From assembly GCA_026706595.1 (NCBI GenBank), contig JAPOYL010000028.1, forward strand, positions 1 to 50,941: a stretch of 50,941 nucleotides of DNA, in the 5' to 3' direction. Shown in pieces: positions 18,116 to 25,402 of the stretch. The stretch is from Gammaproteobacteria bacterium. Its GTDB lineage: Bacteria; Pseudomonadota; Gammaproteobacteria; UBA4575. Every line of letters begins with the position of its first letter. Position 1 is the first letter of the stretch. The notes below the pieces were generated by a model, which was given only the letters and a program-made list of their open reading frames with translations, searched no databases and was not told the origin of the DNA. The position numbers and the translations under genes were made by a program.

Positions 18116-18913
18116 TTACCAGGGATGAAGGCTCAGCCAATAACCGCCCCAGATAATCAGCCCTGCGCCCGTGATCATGCGGGTCGTGGTGGGAGAGAAT
18201 GGAAGGATTTTCTCAAGCAGGACAAAGACTGCAATCAGCAGAACCCAGAGCATGTTCATCACGCCTACAGCCAGCAACACCGCCATCAGCGCCCAGCAAC
18301 AGCCCACACAGAACATCCCGTGATACAGTCCCATCTGGAAGGCCCCGCTTTTGCCATCCTTCCAGGCAGCCATCAAAAAGCCGAGCGGAGTTCTGCACTG
18401 GTTCAGACATGCATCCTTCATCGGGGTCATCTGGTAGACACCTGCCACCAGGAGGATCGCGCCGCTCATCAGGTAGCTGTCGGTGTACATCATGGGATCG
18501 AGCAGCTTGATTCCATGCAAGGGCCACTGGATAGCACTTGCGAAAATGCTGAACAGGGCCCAGGCGACCAGGTAGCCCGCCAGGAAAATGAAGGTGGGCG
18601 CATAGGGCTGTTGCCTGAGTTTCTTTTGCCGGCTCACGGTGGTGAACATCATGACCATCGGCGAAACGCTCGGGGTCATCATGGCAATCATCATGATGTA
18701 CCACATGAGAAAGAGCATGAGGAAGTCCCATGCAGTCCATGCACGCATGCCACCCATCGGAGGCATCCACATATCGACCAGATGCATGTTCTCCATCGCC
18801 CAGGCCATGTAAATTATGTACAGCCAGCTCACGCCCGCCACCAGGATCAGTCCTGAGACGACGATCTTTTTGTCTTGTGGAGAAAGTCCTGCAACAGGTG
18901 GGGGAGTGTTCAT
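18116..18913 (-). CDS. DUF2182 integral membrane protein, Met-rich
   Basis: The protein is 265 aa with about seven membrane helices. This family is annotated as a predicted metal-binding integral membrane protein. It is striking for its Met content in the first half (AMENMHLVDMWMPPMGGMRA and FLMWYIMMIAMMTPSVSPMV), a later CLNQC pair and GMFCVGCCWALM. The Met, Cys and His clusters suggest a soft metal such as Cu(I); this is inference. It is divergent from the DUF1326 gene at 19165, and DUF2182 and DUF1326 proteins often neighbour each other, which supports a shared pathway. AAGG lies before the ATG. Confidence 0.85.
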   Translation of the reverse strand: MNTPPPVAGLSPQDKKIVVSGLILVAGVSWLYIIYMAWAMENMHLVDMWMPPMGGMRAWTAWDFLMLFLMWYIMMIAMMTPSVSPMVMMFTTVSRQKKLRQQPYAPTFIFLAGYLVAWALFSIFASAIQWPLHGIKLLDPMMYTDSYLMSGAILLVAGVYQMTPMKDACLNQCRTPLGFLMAAWKDGKSGAFQMGLYHGMFCVGCCWALMAVLLAVGVMNMLWVLLIAVFVLLEKILPFSPTTTRMITGAGLIIWGGYWLSLHPW

Positions 18914-19070
18914 GGAAGTGCCTTTCTGGATACGTTAGATGACCGGTTTACGAGCATGCAAACCGTGTCGTCGTTGGAATCAAACAAACAGTCAGAATCA
19001 TCGGTGGAAATCATACTGGATTGCCCGTACACATGAAAGTCTGGGCGGGGTTGGTGGTGTTGCTAGGGTA

Positions 19071-19099
19071 TTTCAAGCCCTACTCTTTTAGGCTATACT
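19071..19099 (+). promoter_or_regulatory. Predicted sigma-70 type promoter of the first DUF1326 gene
   Basis: TTTCAA (19071-19076), 17 nt, TATACT (19094-19099), about 65 nt before the ATG at 19165. The -10 region reads TTTTAGGCTATACT and is nearly the same as that of the second DUF1326 gene (TTTTGGGCTATAGT), so the promoter seems to have been duplicated with the gene. Confidence 0.45.
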
Positions 19100-19164
19100 C
19101 AACCGAAGCCCTGTCAGTGTTTTTGGCAGGCTTCGTGTTTATCCAGAAGGCCGGGAGGTAAGCT

Positions 19165-19773
19165 ATGGCGACGACAGACTGGAGTGTGGAAGGCAACTAT
19201 TTCGAGTCTTGTACCTGTGACAATTTATGCCCATGTCTTTTGCTGAAAGACCCAACTACGGGTACGTGTACGGCGCTCGTCGGCTGGAGCATAGATAAGG
19301 GCCATTTTGGCGATGTCAGCCTTGACGGAATCAAGGTTGCGGTCTGGCTGCACGCTCCGGGCAACCTCACGGCGGGCAACTGGCGCCTGGCGCTGTACGT
19401 GGACGAGAATGCGGATGATGCACAGTTCGACGCCATCTGTGCCCTGTGGAGCGGTGAAGGCGGTGGTCACCTAGCAGTAATTGCAGGCTTGGTAAGCGAT
19501 GTACTGAGTGCCAAGAGAGCGAACATCAGCTTTGAGAGTACGCCGGAGCGCAAGCACCTGGTGATCGAAGGTGTTGGCGAGAACGAGATCGTTCCGATCG
19601 AAGGAGAAGAGGGCAAGCCGGTCGTCGTATCCAGCACACCGCTGGCCGTAGCTCCAGGAAATCCGATCACCCTGCATGAGTCCCAAAAGGCACAGTACCA
19701 CGACAACGACATTGACTGGTCCGAATCCGGCAAGGCGGGCTTGGCGTCAGCTTTCCAGTACGGACCCGGTTAA
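19165..19773 (+). CDS. DUF1326 family protein, cytoplasmic form
   Basis: The protein is 202 aa with no signal peptide. The N-terminal signature NYFESCTCDNLCPCLLL carries a CxCx3CxC cluster (Cys16, 18, 22, 24), and a fifth Cys follows in TGTCTALVGW. Later conserved parts are HAPGNL, GGGHLAVIAGL, ERKHLVIEGVGENEIVPIEG and the C-terminal AFQYGPG. The Cys cluster looks like a metal or redox site; no enzymatic activity is known to me for the family. A good ribosome site GGGAGGT precedes the ATG. It is divergent from the DUF2182 gene and followed by a hairpin and a Tat-exported paralogue, so one copy would act inside and one outside the inner membrane. Confidence 0.85.
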   Translation: MATTDWSVEGNYFESCTCDNLCPCLLLKDPTTGTCTALVGWSIDKGHFGDVSLDGIKVAVWLHAPGNLTAGNWRLALYVDENADDAQFDAICALWSGEGGGHLAVIAGLVSDVLSAKRANISFESTPERKHLVIEGVGENEIVPIEGEEGKPVVVSSTPLAVAPGNPITLHESQKAQYHDNDIDWSESGKAGLASAFQYGPG

Positions 19774-19810
19774 GCCAGCCCCGAACTCCTATAAATTTCG
19801 CATGCATTGA

Positions 19811-19835
19811 AACCCGGGCCTTCACAGCCCGGGTT
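19811..19835 (+). terminator. Strong hairpin after the first DUF1326 gene
   Basis: Perfect 9-bp stem AACCCGGGC (19811-19819) and GCCCGGGTT (19827-19835) with loop CTTCACA. No T run follows, so it may be a weak or factor-assisted terminator. The remaining gap to 20146 holds the second gene's promoter and no gene. Confidence 0.5.
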
Positions 19836-20035
19836 CCTGTGTGTAGGCGGTACGAATAGCATGCCGCGACCCACTCGGGCCCTACCCATTTCTCTTCCAT
19901 TACTGGTTTTTGGCAAGGCAGTGTGCCACCCATCCGGGGGCAGGTCGGAGAACCGTCCAACCTGTTGATCCGGTTCACATTCTCAGATCCAGCCCGGAAC
20001 GCTGTGTCGAGCGACCCTGGCAACGGACAGATATG

Positions 20036-20064
20036 TTTAAAGAGTAGCCATTTTGGGCTATAGT
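20036..20064 (+). promoter_or_regulatory. Predicted promoter of the Tat-exported DUF1326 gene
   Basis: TTTAAA (20036-20041), 17 nt, TATAGT (20059-20064), giving an 80-nt leader before ATG 20147. Same spacing and near-identical -10 surroundings as the promoter at 19071, so both genes are probably expressed under the same conditions from separate promoters. Confidence 0.45.
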
Positions 20065-20146
20065 ACGCGGTAGACGATTTTTTGAGACGACCGGTTTGGT
20101 TCATGCAGACCGGAGCGACTACAGATGAGACGGCAGGAGAACTAGC

Positions 20147-20848
20147 ATGTCAATTTTTAACAGAAGAAAATTTCTAAAAGCGACCGGGTGCACGCTGGCG
20201 GTGGGTTCAGCAGGTCTTGGGCTCTCACAGGCTTCGACCGAAAATGCAGTGGACTGGAAAGCGATGGGCAACTATTTCGAGTCTTGCACCTGCGATAACG
20301 TATGCCCATGTCTTTTGCTGAATGACCCGACCGTGGGGTCATGTACGGCTCTAGTCGGCTGGCGCATCGACAAGGGCCACTATGGCGATGTCAGCCTGGA
20401 TGGCATGAAAGTGTCGGTCTGGCTGCATGCTCCGGGGAACCTTCTCAATGGCAACTGGCGCGCAGCCCTGTATATTGATGATCAGGCCAGCGACGCACAG
20501 TTCGAGGCGCTGAAGACATTGTGGACTGGGGGAGGCGGAGGCCACCTGGGTATCATTGCGAGCCTGATCAGCGAGGTCCTCAGCATCGAGAAGGCCAGCA
20601 TCAGCATTCTGGACACCCCCGAGAGGAAACATCTGGTTGTGGAAGGCGTAGGTGAAAATGATATCTATCCCATGAAGGGTGAAGATGGCAAGGACATCAT
20701 CCTGGCCCACACACCGCTTGCAGTTGCACCGCATAACCCGATTACGTTGCATATGTCCAAGCGGGCTCGCTACCATGACAACGGCGTCGACTGGTATGAG
20801 TCCGGTAAGGCCGGGCTGTCCTCGGCGTTTCAGTACGGACCCGCCTGA
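20147..20848 (+). CDS. DUF1326 family protein with Tat signal peptide
   Basis: The protein is 233 aa. It has a twin-arginine signal (FNRRKFLKATG, then a hydrophobic run TLAVGSAGLGLSQAS), so the folded, probably cofactor-loaded protein is sent to the periplasm. The mature part aligns over its whole length with the 202-aa paralogue 370 bp upstream, including NYFESCTCDNVCPCLLL (CxCx3CxC), VGSCTALVGW, GGGHLGIIASL and AFQYGPA. Tat export rather than Sec fits a protein that binds its metal in the cytoplasm. CAGGAG lies before the ATG. The tandem copy and shared promoter suggest duplication followed by gain or loss of the signal. Confidence 0.85.
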   Translation: MSIFNRRKFLKATGCTLAVGSAGLGLSQASTENAVDWKAMGNYFESCTCDNVCPCLLLNDPTVGSCTALVGWRIDKGHYGDVSLDGMKVSVWLHAPGNLLNGNWRAALYIDDQASDAQFEALKTLWTGGGGGHLGIIASLISEVLSIEKASISILDTPERKHLVVEGVGENDIYPMKGEDGKDIILAHTPLAVAPHNPITLHMSKRARYHDNGVDWYESGKAGLSSAFQYGPA

Positions 20849-20884
20849 GAGGGCATACCCGCTATCTGATTTCCTGGCAACGGC

Positions 20885-20920
20885 CAGCATTCTGCCCGGT
20901 TGACAAGCCGGGCAGTGCTG
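20885..20920 (+). terminator. Long hairpin after the Tat DUF1326 gene
   Basis: CAGCA (20885-20889), TT bulge, CTGCCCGG (20892-20899), loop TTGACAAG, CCGGGCAG (20908-20915), TGCTG (20916-20920). The stem is 13 bp in total. No T run follows. It separates the DUF1326 gene from the M23 peptidase leader. Confidence 0.5.
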
Positions 20921-20958
20921 TCTGCCGTCGATTGACAAACTCCCCAGAGGAACAAGCC

Positions 20959-21003
20959 ATGCGTGAGGGCAGGGTGCTGATCAGGCGTTGGATCAGCGGA
21001 TGA
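20959..21003 (+). CDS. Possible 14-residue leader peptide, coupled to the M23 gene
   Basis: ATG at 20959 with AGAGGAAC 6-7 nt upstream opens a short frame, MREGRVLIRRWISG, whose TGA overlaps the ATG of the peptidase gene (ATGA, 21000-21003). The peptidase start itself has only a weak ribosome site, so ribosomes may reach it by re-initiation after this leader. The peptide is basic and has no recognised attenuator codon pattern. It may also simply be a chance frame. Confidence 0.35.
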   Translation: MREGRVLIRRWISG

Positions 21004-21833
21004 TACATCCCTGGGTCAAGGTTGCGCTCGCATGGGGTGGGCTGGCAATTTCCCTGCTCGCAAATGCCGGGTCAGGAGAACTTTCACTGACAGGTAATCT
21101 GATTCAGGGTGGGCTGGCTTTCGGACAAGTGAGCCCAGACTCGAAAGTATGGGCGAACGGGCATCCGGTGCGCGTTTCCCCAGCCGGCGAATTCATTCTC
21201 GGGTTTGGCCGGGATTACCCTCCCCAGGCAGCCGTCACCGTGCAGATGAAAGAAGGGACTGTGCATTCATACACGTTTGAGATCACGGGGCGTGAATACG
21301 ATACCCAACGCATTGATGGACTGCCGAACGCCCAGGTGAATCCGGGCCCACAGGTCATGCGACGGATTCGCAGGGAAAGTGCAGAAATTGCGGCTGCACG
21401 AGGTCTCGATGAGGATCGCATGGATTTCAAATCAGGCTTCATGTGGCCCGTGAAAGGTCGAATCTCAGGCATTTACGGCAGTCAGCGGATCCTCAACGGT
21501 GAGCCACGCCAGCCCCATTATGGCATTGACATTGCCGCGCCCGTCGGCACACAGGTCCTTGCACCTGCCTCAGGCCGCGTGACCTATGCTGAGGACATGT
21601 ATTTTTCAGGGGGTACGCTCGTCGTGGACCATGGCCAGAACCTGTCATCGTCCTTTTTGCACCTGCACGAGATTTTGGTCGAAGTGGGTGAATACGTGAG
21701 ACAGGGGCAGCCTATTGCCCTGGTGGGCGCCACAGGCCGGGTCACGGGCCCCCATCTGGACTGGAGAATGAACTGGCACCAGCAGCGCCTCGACCCCGGT
21801 CTGCTCATGGGTGAGATGTCGCCTGAAAGCTAG
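21000..21833 (+). CDS. M23 family metalloendopeptidase, exported
   Basis: The protein is 277 aa. A Sec signal peptide covers about 1-23 (VALAWGGLAISLLANAGSG). A beta-rich N-terminal region follows, then the LytM/M23 domain with His173 and Asp177 (HYGIDIAAP), His221/His223 (FLHLHEIL) and His252 (GPHLDWRM). All zinc and catalytic positions are present, so it should cut peptidoglycan cross-links in the periplasm. Start ATG 21000 is chosen because the upstream in-frame TTG gives a poorer signal peptide. It is convergent with sat. Confidence 0.9.
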   Translation: MIHPWVKVALAWGGLAISLLANAGSGELSLTGNLIQGGLAFGQVSPDSKVWANGHPVRVSPAGEFILGFGRDYPPQAAVTVQMKEGTVHSYTFEITGREYDTQRIDGLPNAQVNPGPQVMRRIRRESAEIAAARGLDEDRMDFKSGFMWPVKGRISGIYGSQRILNGEPRQPHYGIDIAAPVGTQVLAPASGRVTYAEDMYFSGGTLVVDHGQNLSSSFLHLHEILVEVGEYVRQGQPIALVGATGRVTGPHLDWRMNWHQQRLDPGLLMGEMSPES

Positions 21834-21878
21834 GCGTTTGAGGCCGTCCTCCCAGGCTGCAAGCAGTACCGCGGCAAC

Positions 21879-23063
21879 CTATGAGTTCTGGTAGAAATCC
21901 ATCAGGATTTCGGCGACTTCCGGCCTGGCAAATTCTTTCGGCAGGGATTCGCCGGCCGCCAGCATGGCACGGACCTTCGTGCCGGACAGCAGAACAAAGT
22001 CCTCCTTTTGGTGGTCGGGCGCATCACGCATCATGACGACCTGGTTCAGCTTTTTGGAATAGGCCGTGTGGTCGGCACGAAAGATCTCGATCTCCAGCGC
22101 GTCCGGAGGTACTTCCTCATCGAAAATCTTCTGGGCATCGAATGCCCCGTAGTAGTCACCCACTCCAGCGTGGTCGCGGCCAATGATGAAATGCGTGCAA
22201 CCGCAGTTCTGGCGAAACACCGCATGCAGTACGGCTTCACGCGGGCCGGCATACAGCATGTCGAATCCGTAGCCTGTAATCATGACGCTGTTGGGCGGGA
22301 AATAGAGTTCGACCATTTTGCGAATTGCGGCATCCCGAACGGGGGCAGGGATATCTCCGGGTTTCAGCTTCCCCAGCAGCATGTGGACCAGGATACCGTC
22401 TGCACCTGTGGCCTGTTGCGCCATCTTGCACAGCTCTTCATGGGCACGATGCATCGGATTGCGGGTCTGGAATCCCACCACGGTATGCCAGCCCCGTTCG
22501 GTGATTTCATCACGGATTTCGACTGCGGTACGGAATGTTTCCGGGAACTCATCCTGGAAATAGCTGTAATTGAGCACCTGGATAGGGCCTGAGATCACCG
22601 TCCTCCCCGATGCCATGATGGTTGCAACCCCAGGGTGGTCCTGATCCGTAGTGCGGTATACCTTCTCGACGATGGTGGCCATCTGATCTTCACCGAGTTC
22701 TTCAACGGCTTCAACCTCCTGGATCGCAATCACGGGGAACCCCTCCATATTCGGGTCTTTCAGCGCAATGCGCATGCCGGGTTCTATGGATGATGCGTCG
22801 TGCACGAGGTTCATGATCGGGACAGGCCAGAACAGCCCGTCGCAAGTATGCATGGTATTGGCGACCGAGATCGAATCCTGGACGTTCATGAACCCGGCAA
22901 GTGGCGTGAAGTAGCCGGCTCCGAGCATTACGACGTTGCAGGAAGCTGCCGAGTTCAACAGCACGGAGGGCAGGTGCTCCGCCTCCTGCACTAACTGTTT
23001 GCGCTGAACTTCATCGCTGACATACAAGGGCTTTAAGGCATCGGCCCCGTGAGGCTTAATCAT
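21879..23063 (-). CDS. sat: Sulfate adenylyltransferase, homo-oligomeric type
   Basis: Sat interconverts ATP plus sulfate with APS plus pyrophosphate. The protein is 394 aa from ATG 23063 (GGGAGA site upstream). Motifs: QTRNPMHRAH (199-208), the nucleotide-binding HxGH-like element; MITGYGFDMLYAGPREA; and IIGRDHAGVGDYYG. There is no APS kinase domain. This Sat class, unlike CysDN, is typical of dissimilatory sulfur bacteria; in sulfur oxidisers it works in reverse, making ATP from APS. No aprAB lies beside it, and the gene stands alone between the M23 peptidase and a GlcG-like gene. Confidence 0.94.
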   Translation of the reverse strand: MIKPHGADALKPLYVSDEVQRKQLVQEAEHLPSVLLNSAASCNVVMLGAGYFTPLAGFMNVQDSISVANTMHTCDGLFWPVPIMNLVHDASSIEPGMRIALKDPNMEGFPVIAIQEVEAVEELGEDQMATIVEKVYRTTDQDHPGVATIMASGRTVISGPIQVLNYSYFQDEFPETFRTAVEIRDEITERGWHTVVGFQTRNPMHRAHEELCKMAQQATGADGILVHMLLGKLKPGDIPAPVRDAAIRKMVELYFPPNSVMITGYGFDMLYAGPREAVLHAVFRQNCGCTHFIIGRDHAGVGDYYGAFDAQKIFDEEVPPDALEIEIFRADHTAYSKKLNQVVMMRDAPDHQKEDFVLLSGTKVRAMLAAGESLPKEFARPEVAEILMDFYQNS

Positions 23064-23142
23064 AGTCTCTCCCAAAATACACGGTGGAACGAAAATCTTG
23101 CCGGCGTTCGACTCCCTGCAGCATCATCGCCCGGTCTAGAAC

Positions 23143-23586
23143 TTACTCCTTGGGCTCTCCTGCATCCGCCTGCAACCCGGCTTCACTGATTCCCGCGACG
23201 GCACAAGATTCGTCCTGGTCAGACACATCTCCAGAGATGCCGACTGCACCAATGATCGCATCGTCGGAATCTCGGACGAGCACGCCTCCAGGTACAGGCA
23301 AAAGCCGCTGGTCAGCGACCTGGACCAGGGCATTCATGAACATCGGCCGCTGCTCGCCTATCTCGCCGAGTGTGCGTGATGAGACACCGACACCGATCGC
23401 CCCCCAGGCTTTTGCTACGGCCATCATCGGGCGCATGAAGCTCGCCCCATCCTCCCGTGACAAAGCCTTGAGGTGGCCGCCGGCATCCAGTACGGCAACT
23501 GCAAGTGGTGCCAGCTTGCGTGCGCGGCCTTCCTGAAGGGCAGCATTGATGATCGTGTTGGCGAGTTCTAGCGTGATTTCTGTCAT
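23143..23586 (-). CDS. GlcG/HbpS-like family protein (DUF336)
   Basis: The protein is 147 aa. The fold pattern is typical: AVLDAGGHLKALSREDGA, the central KAWGAIGVGVSSRTLGE and VPGGVLVRDSDDAIIGAVGISG near residues 100-120. Members include a haem-binding extracellular sensor (HbpS) and GlcG of the glycolate operon. No signal peptide is seen, so this copy is cytoplasmic. Its gene is 80 nt upstream of sat on the same strand; co-transcription with sat is possible but there is no known functional link. Role unknown. Confidence 0.8.
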   Translation of the reverse strand: MTEITLELANTIINAALQEGRARKLAPLAVAVLDAGGHLKALSREDGASFMRPMMAVAKAWGAIGVGVSSRTLGEIGEQRPMFMNALVQVADQRLLPVPGGVLVRDSDDAIIGAVGISGDVSDQDESCAVAGISEAGLQADAGEPKE

Positions 23587-23694
23587 GGGGGCCCCTGTTC
23601 GGGTGCGTTATACAGAGGATCGCCATGTTAGTAAACCAAGTGCTGGGGTTGAGTACCTATGACACGGGAGATTAGGGAAGCATGGCCAGCTTTG

Positions 23695-23771
23695 CGGAGA
23701 ATAAGGCTCCTATTCTCCGTAATATATACGGATTTTATTTGTATTTGCGGAGAATAACCTTATAATCTCCG
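23695..23771 (+). promoter_or_regulatory. Fic promoter with repeated CGGAGA palindromes
   Basis: Palindrome 1: CGGAGAATA (23695-23703), 7 nt, TATTCTCCG (23711-23719). Palindrome 2 (23748-23771): CGGAGAATAA, CCTT, ATAATCTCCG. Between them is a perfect CCGTA-ATATA-TACGG (23717-23731). A consensus -10 TATAAT (23761-23766) lies inside palindrome 2, so a bound protein would block the promoter. A further GGAGA at 23782-23786 serves as ribosome site and could pair with the TCTCC at 23766-23770. No clear -35 is seen. Confidence 0.65.
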
Positions 23772-23792
23772 TATAAATTAAGGAGATTATGA

Positions 23793-24905
23793 ATGTCTTA
23801 CCTTTGGGAACAGGATCAATGGCCGGATTTAAGATGGGACAAAGGCCGGCTTTCAAAGCTGCTTGCCACGGTCTCCCATGAGCAGGGGCGCCTGCAGGGC
23901 AGGATGGAAGCCCTGGGCTTTGACCTGCGGAGTGAGGCCCATCTGCGAACCCTTACAGAAGATGTCATCAAGTCGAGCGAGATCGAAGGCGTACAGCTTG
24001 ATACGAATCAGGTCCGATCCTCCATAGCGCGCCGACTTGGAATGGAGATTGCCGGACTCGTGTCGGCTGACCGGGATGTCGAAGGCGTCGTCGAAATGAT
24101 GCTTGATGCGACCGGGAAATTTGATGAGCCATTGACCAGGGAACGACTGCACGGCTGGCATGCCGCCCTTTTTCCCACGGGCCGCAGCGGGATGGCCAAA
24201 ATAGTTACTGGTGCCTGGCGCGATGACCGTGACGGGCCAATGCAAGTTGTATCGGGACCAGTGGGCCGCGAGAAAGTCCACTATGAAGCTCCGCCGGCCG
24301 AGCGCGTCGCAGATGAGATGGGGCGGTTCCTGGCGTGGTTTGCCGACCCCGGAGACGAGCACCCGCTGCTTGTTGCTGCGTTGGCGCACTTGTGGTTTGT
24401 AACGATCCATCCGTTCGACGATGGAAATGGCCGCATCGCCCGCGCAATAGCAGATATGGCTCTTGCACGGTCAGAGAACACTCGGCAACGCTTCTACAGC
24501 ATGTCTTCACAGATAAGGGCAGAGCGTAAGGATTACTACGATGTTCTCGAATGGACGCAGAAGGGCGACATGGATGTTACCCGCTGGCAGGAGTGGTTTC
24601 TGGGATGCCTGCATCGGGCAATTGAAGGCAGTTCAGAAACCCTCGATGCCGTCATGGTTAAGGCAAGGTTCTGGGATTGGTTCGCAAAAGAACCCCTCAA
24701 CCACCGGCAGGTTAAAGTCATGAACAAATTGCTCGATGGTTTCGAGGGCAAATTGACCAGCTCAAAATGGGCCAAGATCGCGAAATGCTCACAAGACACG
24801 GCATCCCGCGACATAAAGGGGCTGATCGGATGCGGAGCCCTTAAGAAGGACCCGGGGGGAGGCCGCAGCACGAGTTACTCGATCGCAGAGCGGTGGCTTT
24901 CATGA
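23793..24905 (+). CDS. Fic family protein with DUF4172 and winged-helix ends
   Basis: Fic enzymes transfer AMP or other groups from nucleotides to hydroxyls of target proteins. The protein is 370 aa. The N-terminal DUF4172-like region has SYLWEQDQWPDLRWD at 2-16. The inhibitory motif S61-x3-E65-G66 (SSEIEG) marks a self-inhibited class with the helix before the core. The Fic core has H206PFDDGNGRIAR (complete catalytic motif). The C-terminal 70 residues look like a winged helix (KVMNKLLDGF..SSKWAKIAKCSQDTASRDIKGLI). Such proteins can bind their own promoter; the palindromes over the -10 box fit that. Flanking core genes and the AT-rich promoter suggest a transferred single-gene unit; a toxin-antitoxin partner is not seen. 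Confidence 0.9.
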   Translation: MSYLWEQDQWPDLRWDKGRLSKLLATVSHEQGRLQGRMEALGFDLRSEAHLRTLTEDVIKSSEIEGVQLDTNQVRSSIARRLGMEIAGLVSADRDVEGVVEMMLDATGKFDEPLTRERLHGWHAALFPTGRSGMAKIVTGAWRDDRDGPMQVVSGPVGREKVHYEAPPAERVADEMGRFLAWFADPGDEHPLLVAALAHLWFVTIHPFDDGNGRIARAIADMALARSENTRQRFYSMSSQIRAERKDYYDVLEWTQKGDMDVTRWQEWFLGCLHRAIEGSSETLDAVMVKARFWDWFAKEPLNHRQVKVMNKLLDGFEGKLTSSKWAKIAKCSQDTASRDIKGLIGCGALKKDPGGGRSTSYSIAERWLS

Positions 24906-24998
24906 GCCACTGCACAAGCCGGGTACCGGTTCCTGGCCGAGAAGCAGGAAGTGCTGGGCGATCTGGAGACCCTGCGCAGAACCCTGTACAGGGCATGA
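24906..24998 (+). pseudogene. C-terminal fragment of an unknown gene after fic
   Basis: Directly after the fic stop, in the same frame, 30 codons read without interruption to TGA, including AGYRFLAEKQEVLGDLETLR. The charge pattern is that of a real helical C-terminus and there is no start codon or ribosome site. The reading could be the tail of a gene cut by the arrival of fic, or the former tail of the Fic protein after a nonsense change. I do not recognise the family. Confidence 0.35.
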
Positions 24999-25010
24999 TA
25001 GTATTCTTGG

Positions 25011-25379
25011 ATGGACGCATTGCTGCTGGTTGCCCATGGTAGCCGCCATCCCGGCTCCAGTGATGAAATCCGGGCATTGGCCGCGAAGATCGCACAAACT
25101 CCGGGGCATCGATTTGACTGGGTTGACTTCGCATTCCTGGAAATTGCCGAACCCTCCATCTCCGAAGGGCTGCTCGGCTGTGTGCGAAAAGGTGCGAAAC
25201 ACATCACGGTGTTGCCCTATTTTTTGGCAGCGGGCCGGCATGTCAGTGTGGACATTCCCGCAGAGCTTGAGAAAGCCAGGCGGGAATACCCGCAGGTGCA
25301 AATCACGTCAACCCCTTACCTCGGGGCGGCAAGGGAAATCCCTGGCGTCCTGGCACGGCTGAGCCAAAAGACCACATAA
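25011..25379 (+). CDS. cbiX: CbiX/SirB-type small chelatase
   Basis: The protein is 122 aa, about half of a CbiK/HemH-like chelatase, so it acts as a dimer. Family members insert Co, Fe or Ni into sirohydrochlorin (sirohaem, cobalamin or F430-type routes). The two metal-ligand His are visible: His9 (LLVAHGSRHPG) and His77 (PYFLAAGRHVSVDIP). No other sirohaem or cobalamin gene is close. A sirohaem role would fit a sulfur-metabolising organism, but the metal cannot be told from sequence. Convergent with the MBL gene, 23 nt apart. Confidence 0.88.
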   Translation: MDALLLVAHGSRHPGSSDEIRALAAKIAQTPGHRFDWVDFAFLEIAEPSISEGLLGCVRKGAKHITVLPYFLAAGRHVSVDIPAELEKARREYPQVQITSTPYLGAAREIPGVLARLSQKTT

Positions 25380-25402
25380 TCTCCGGAGGGGGATGGGTTT
25401 GC

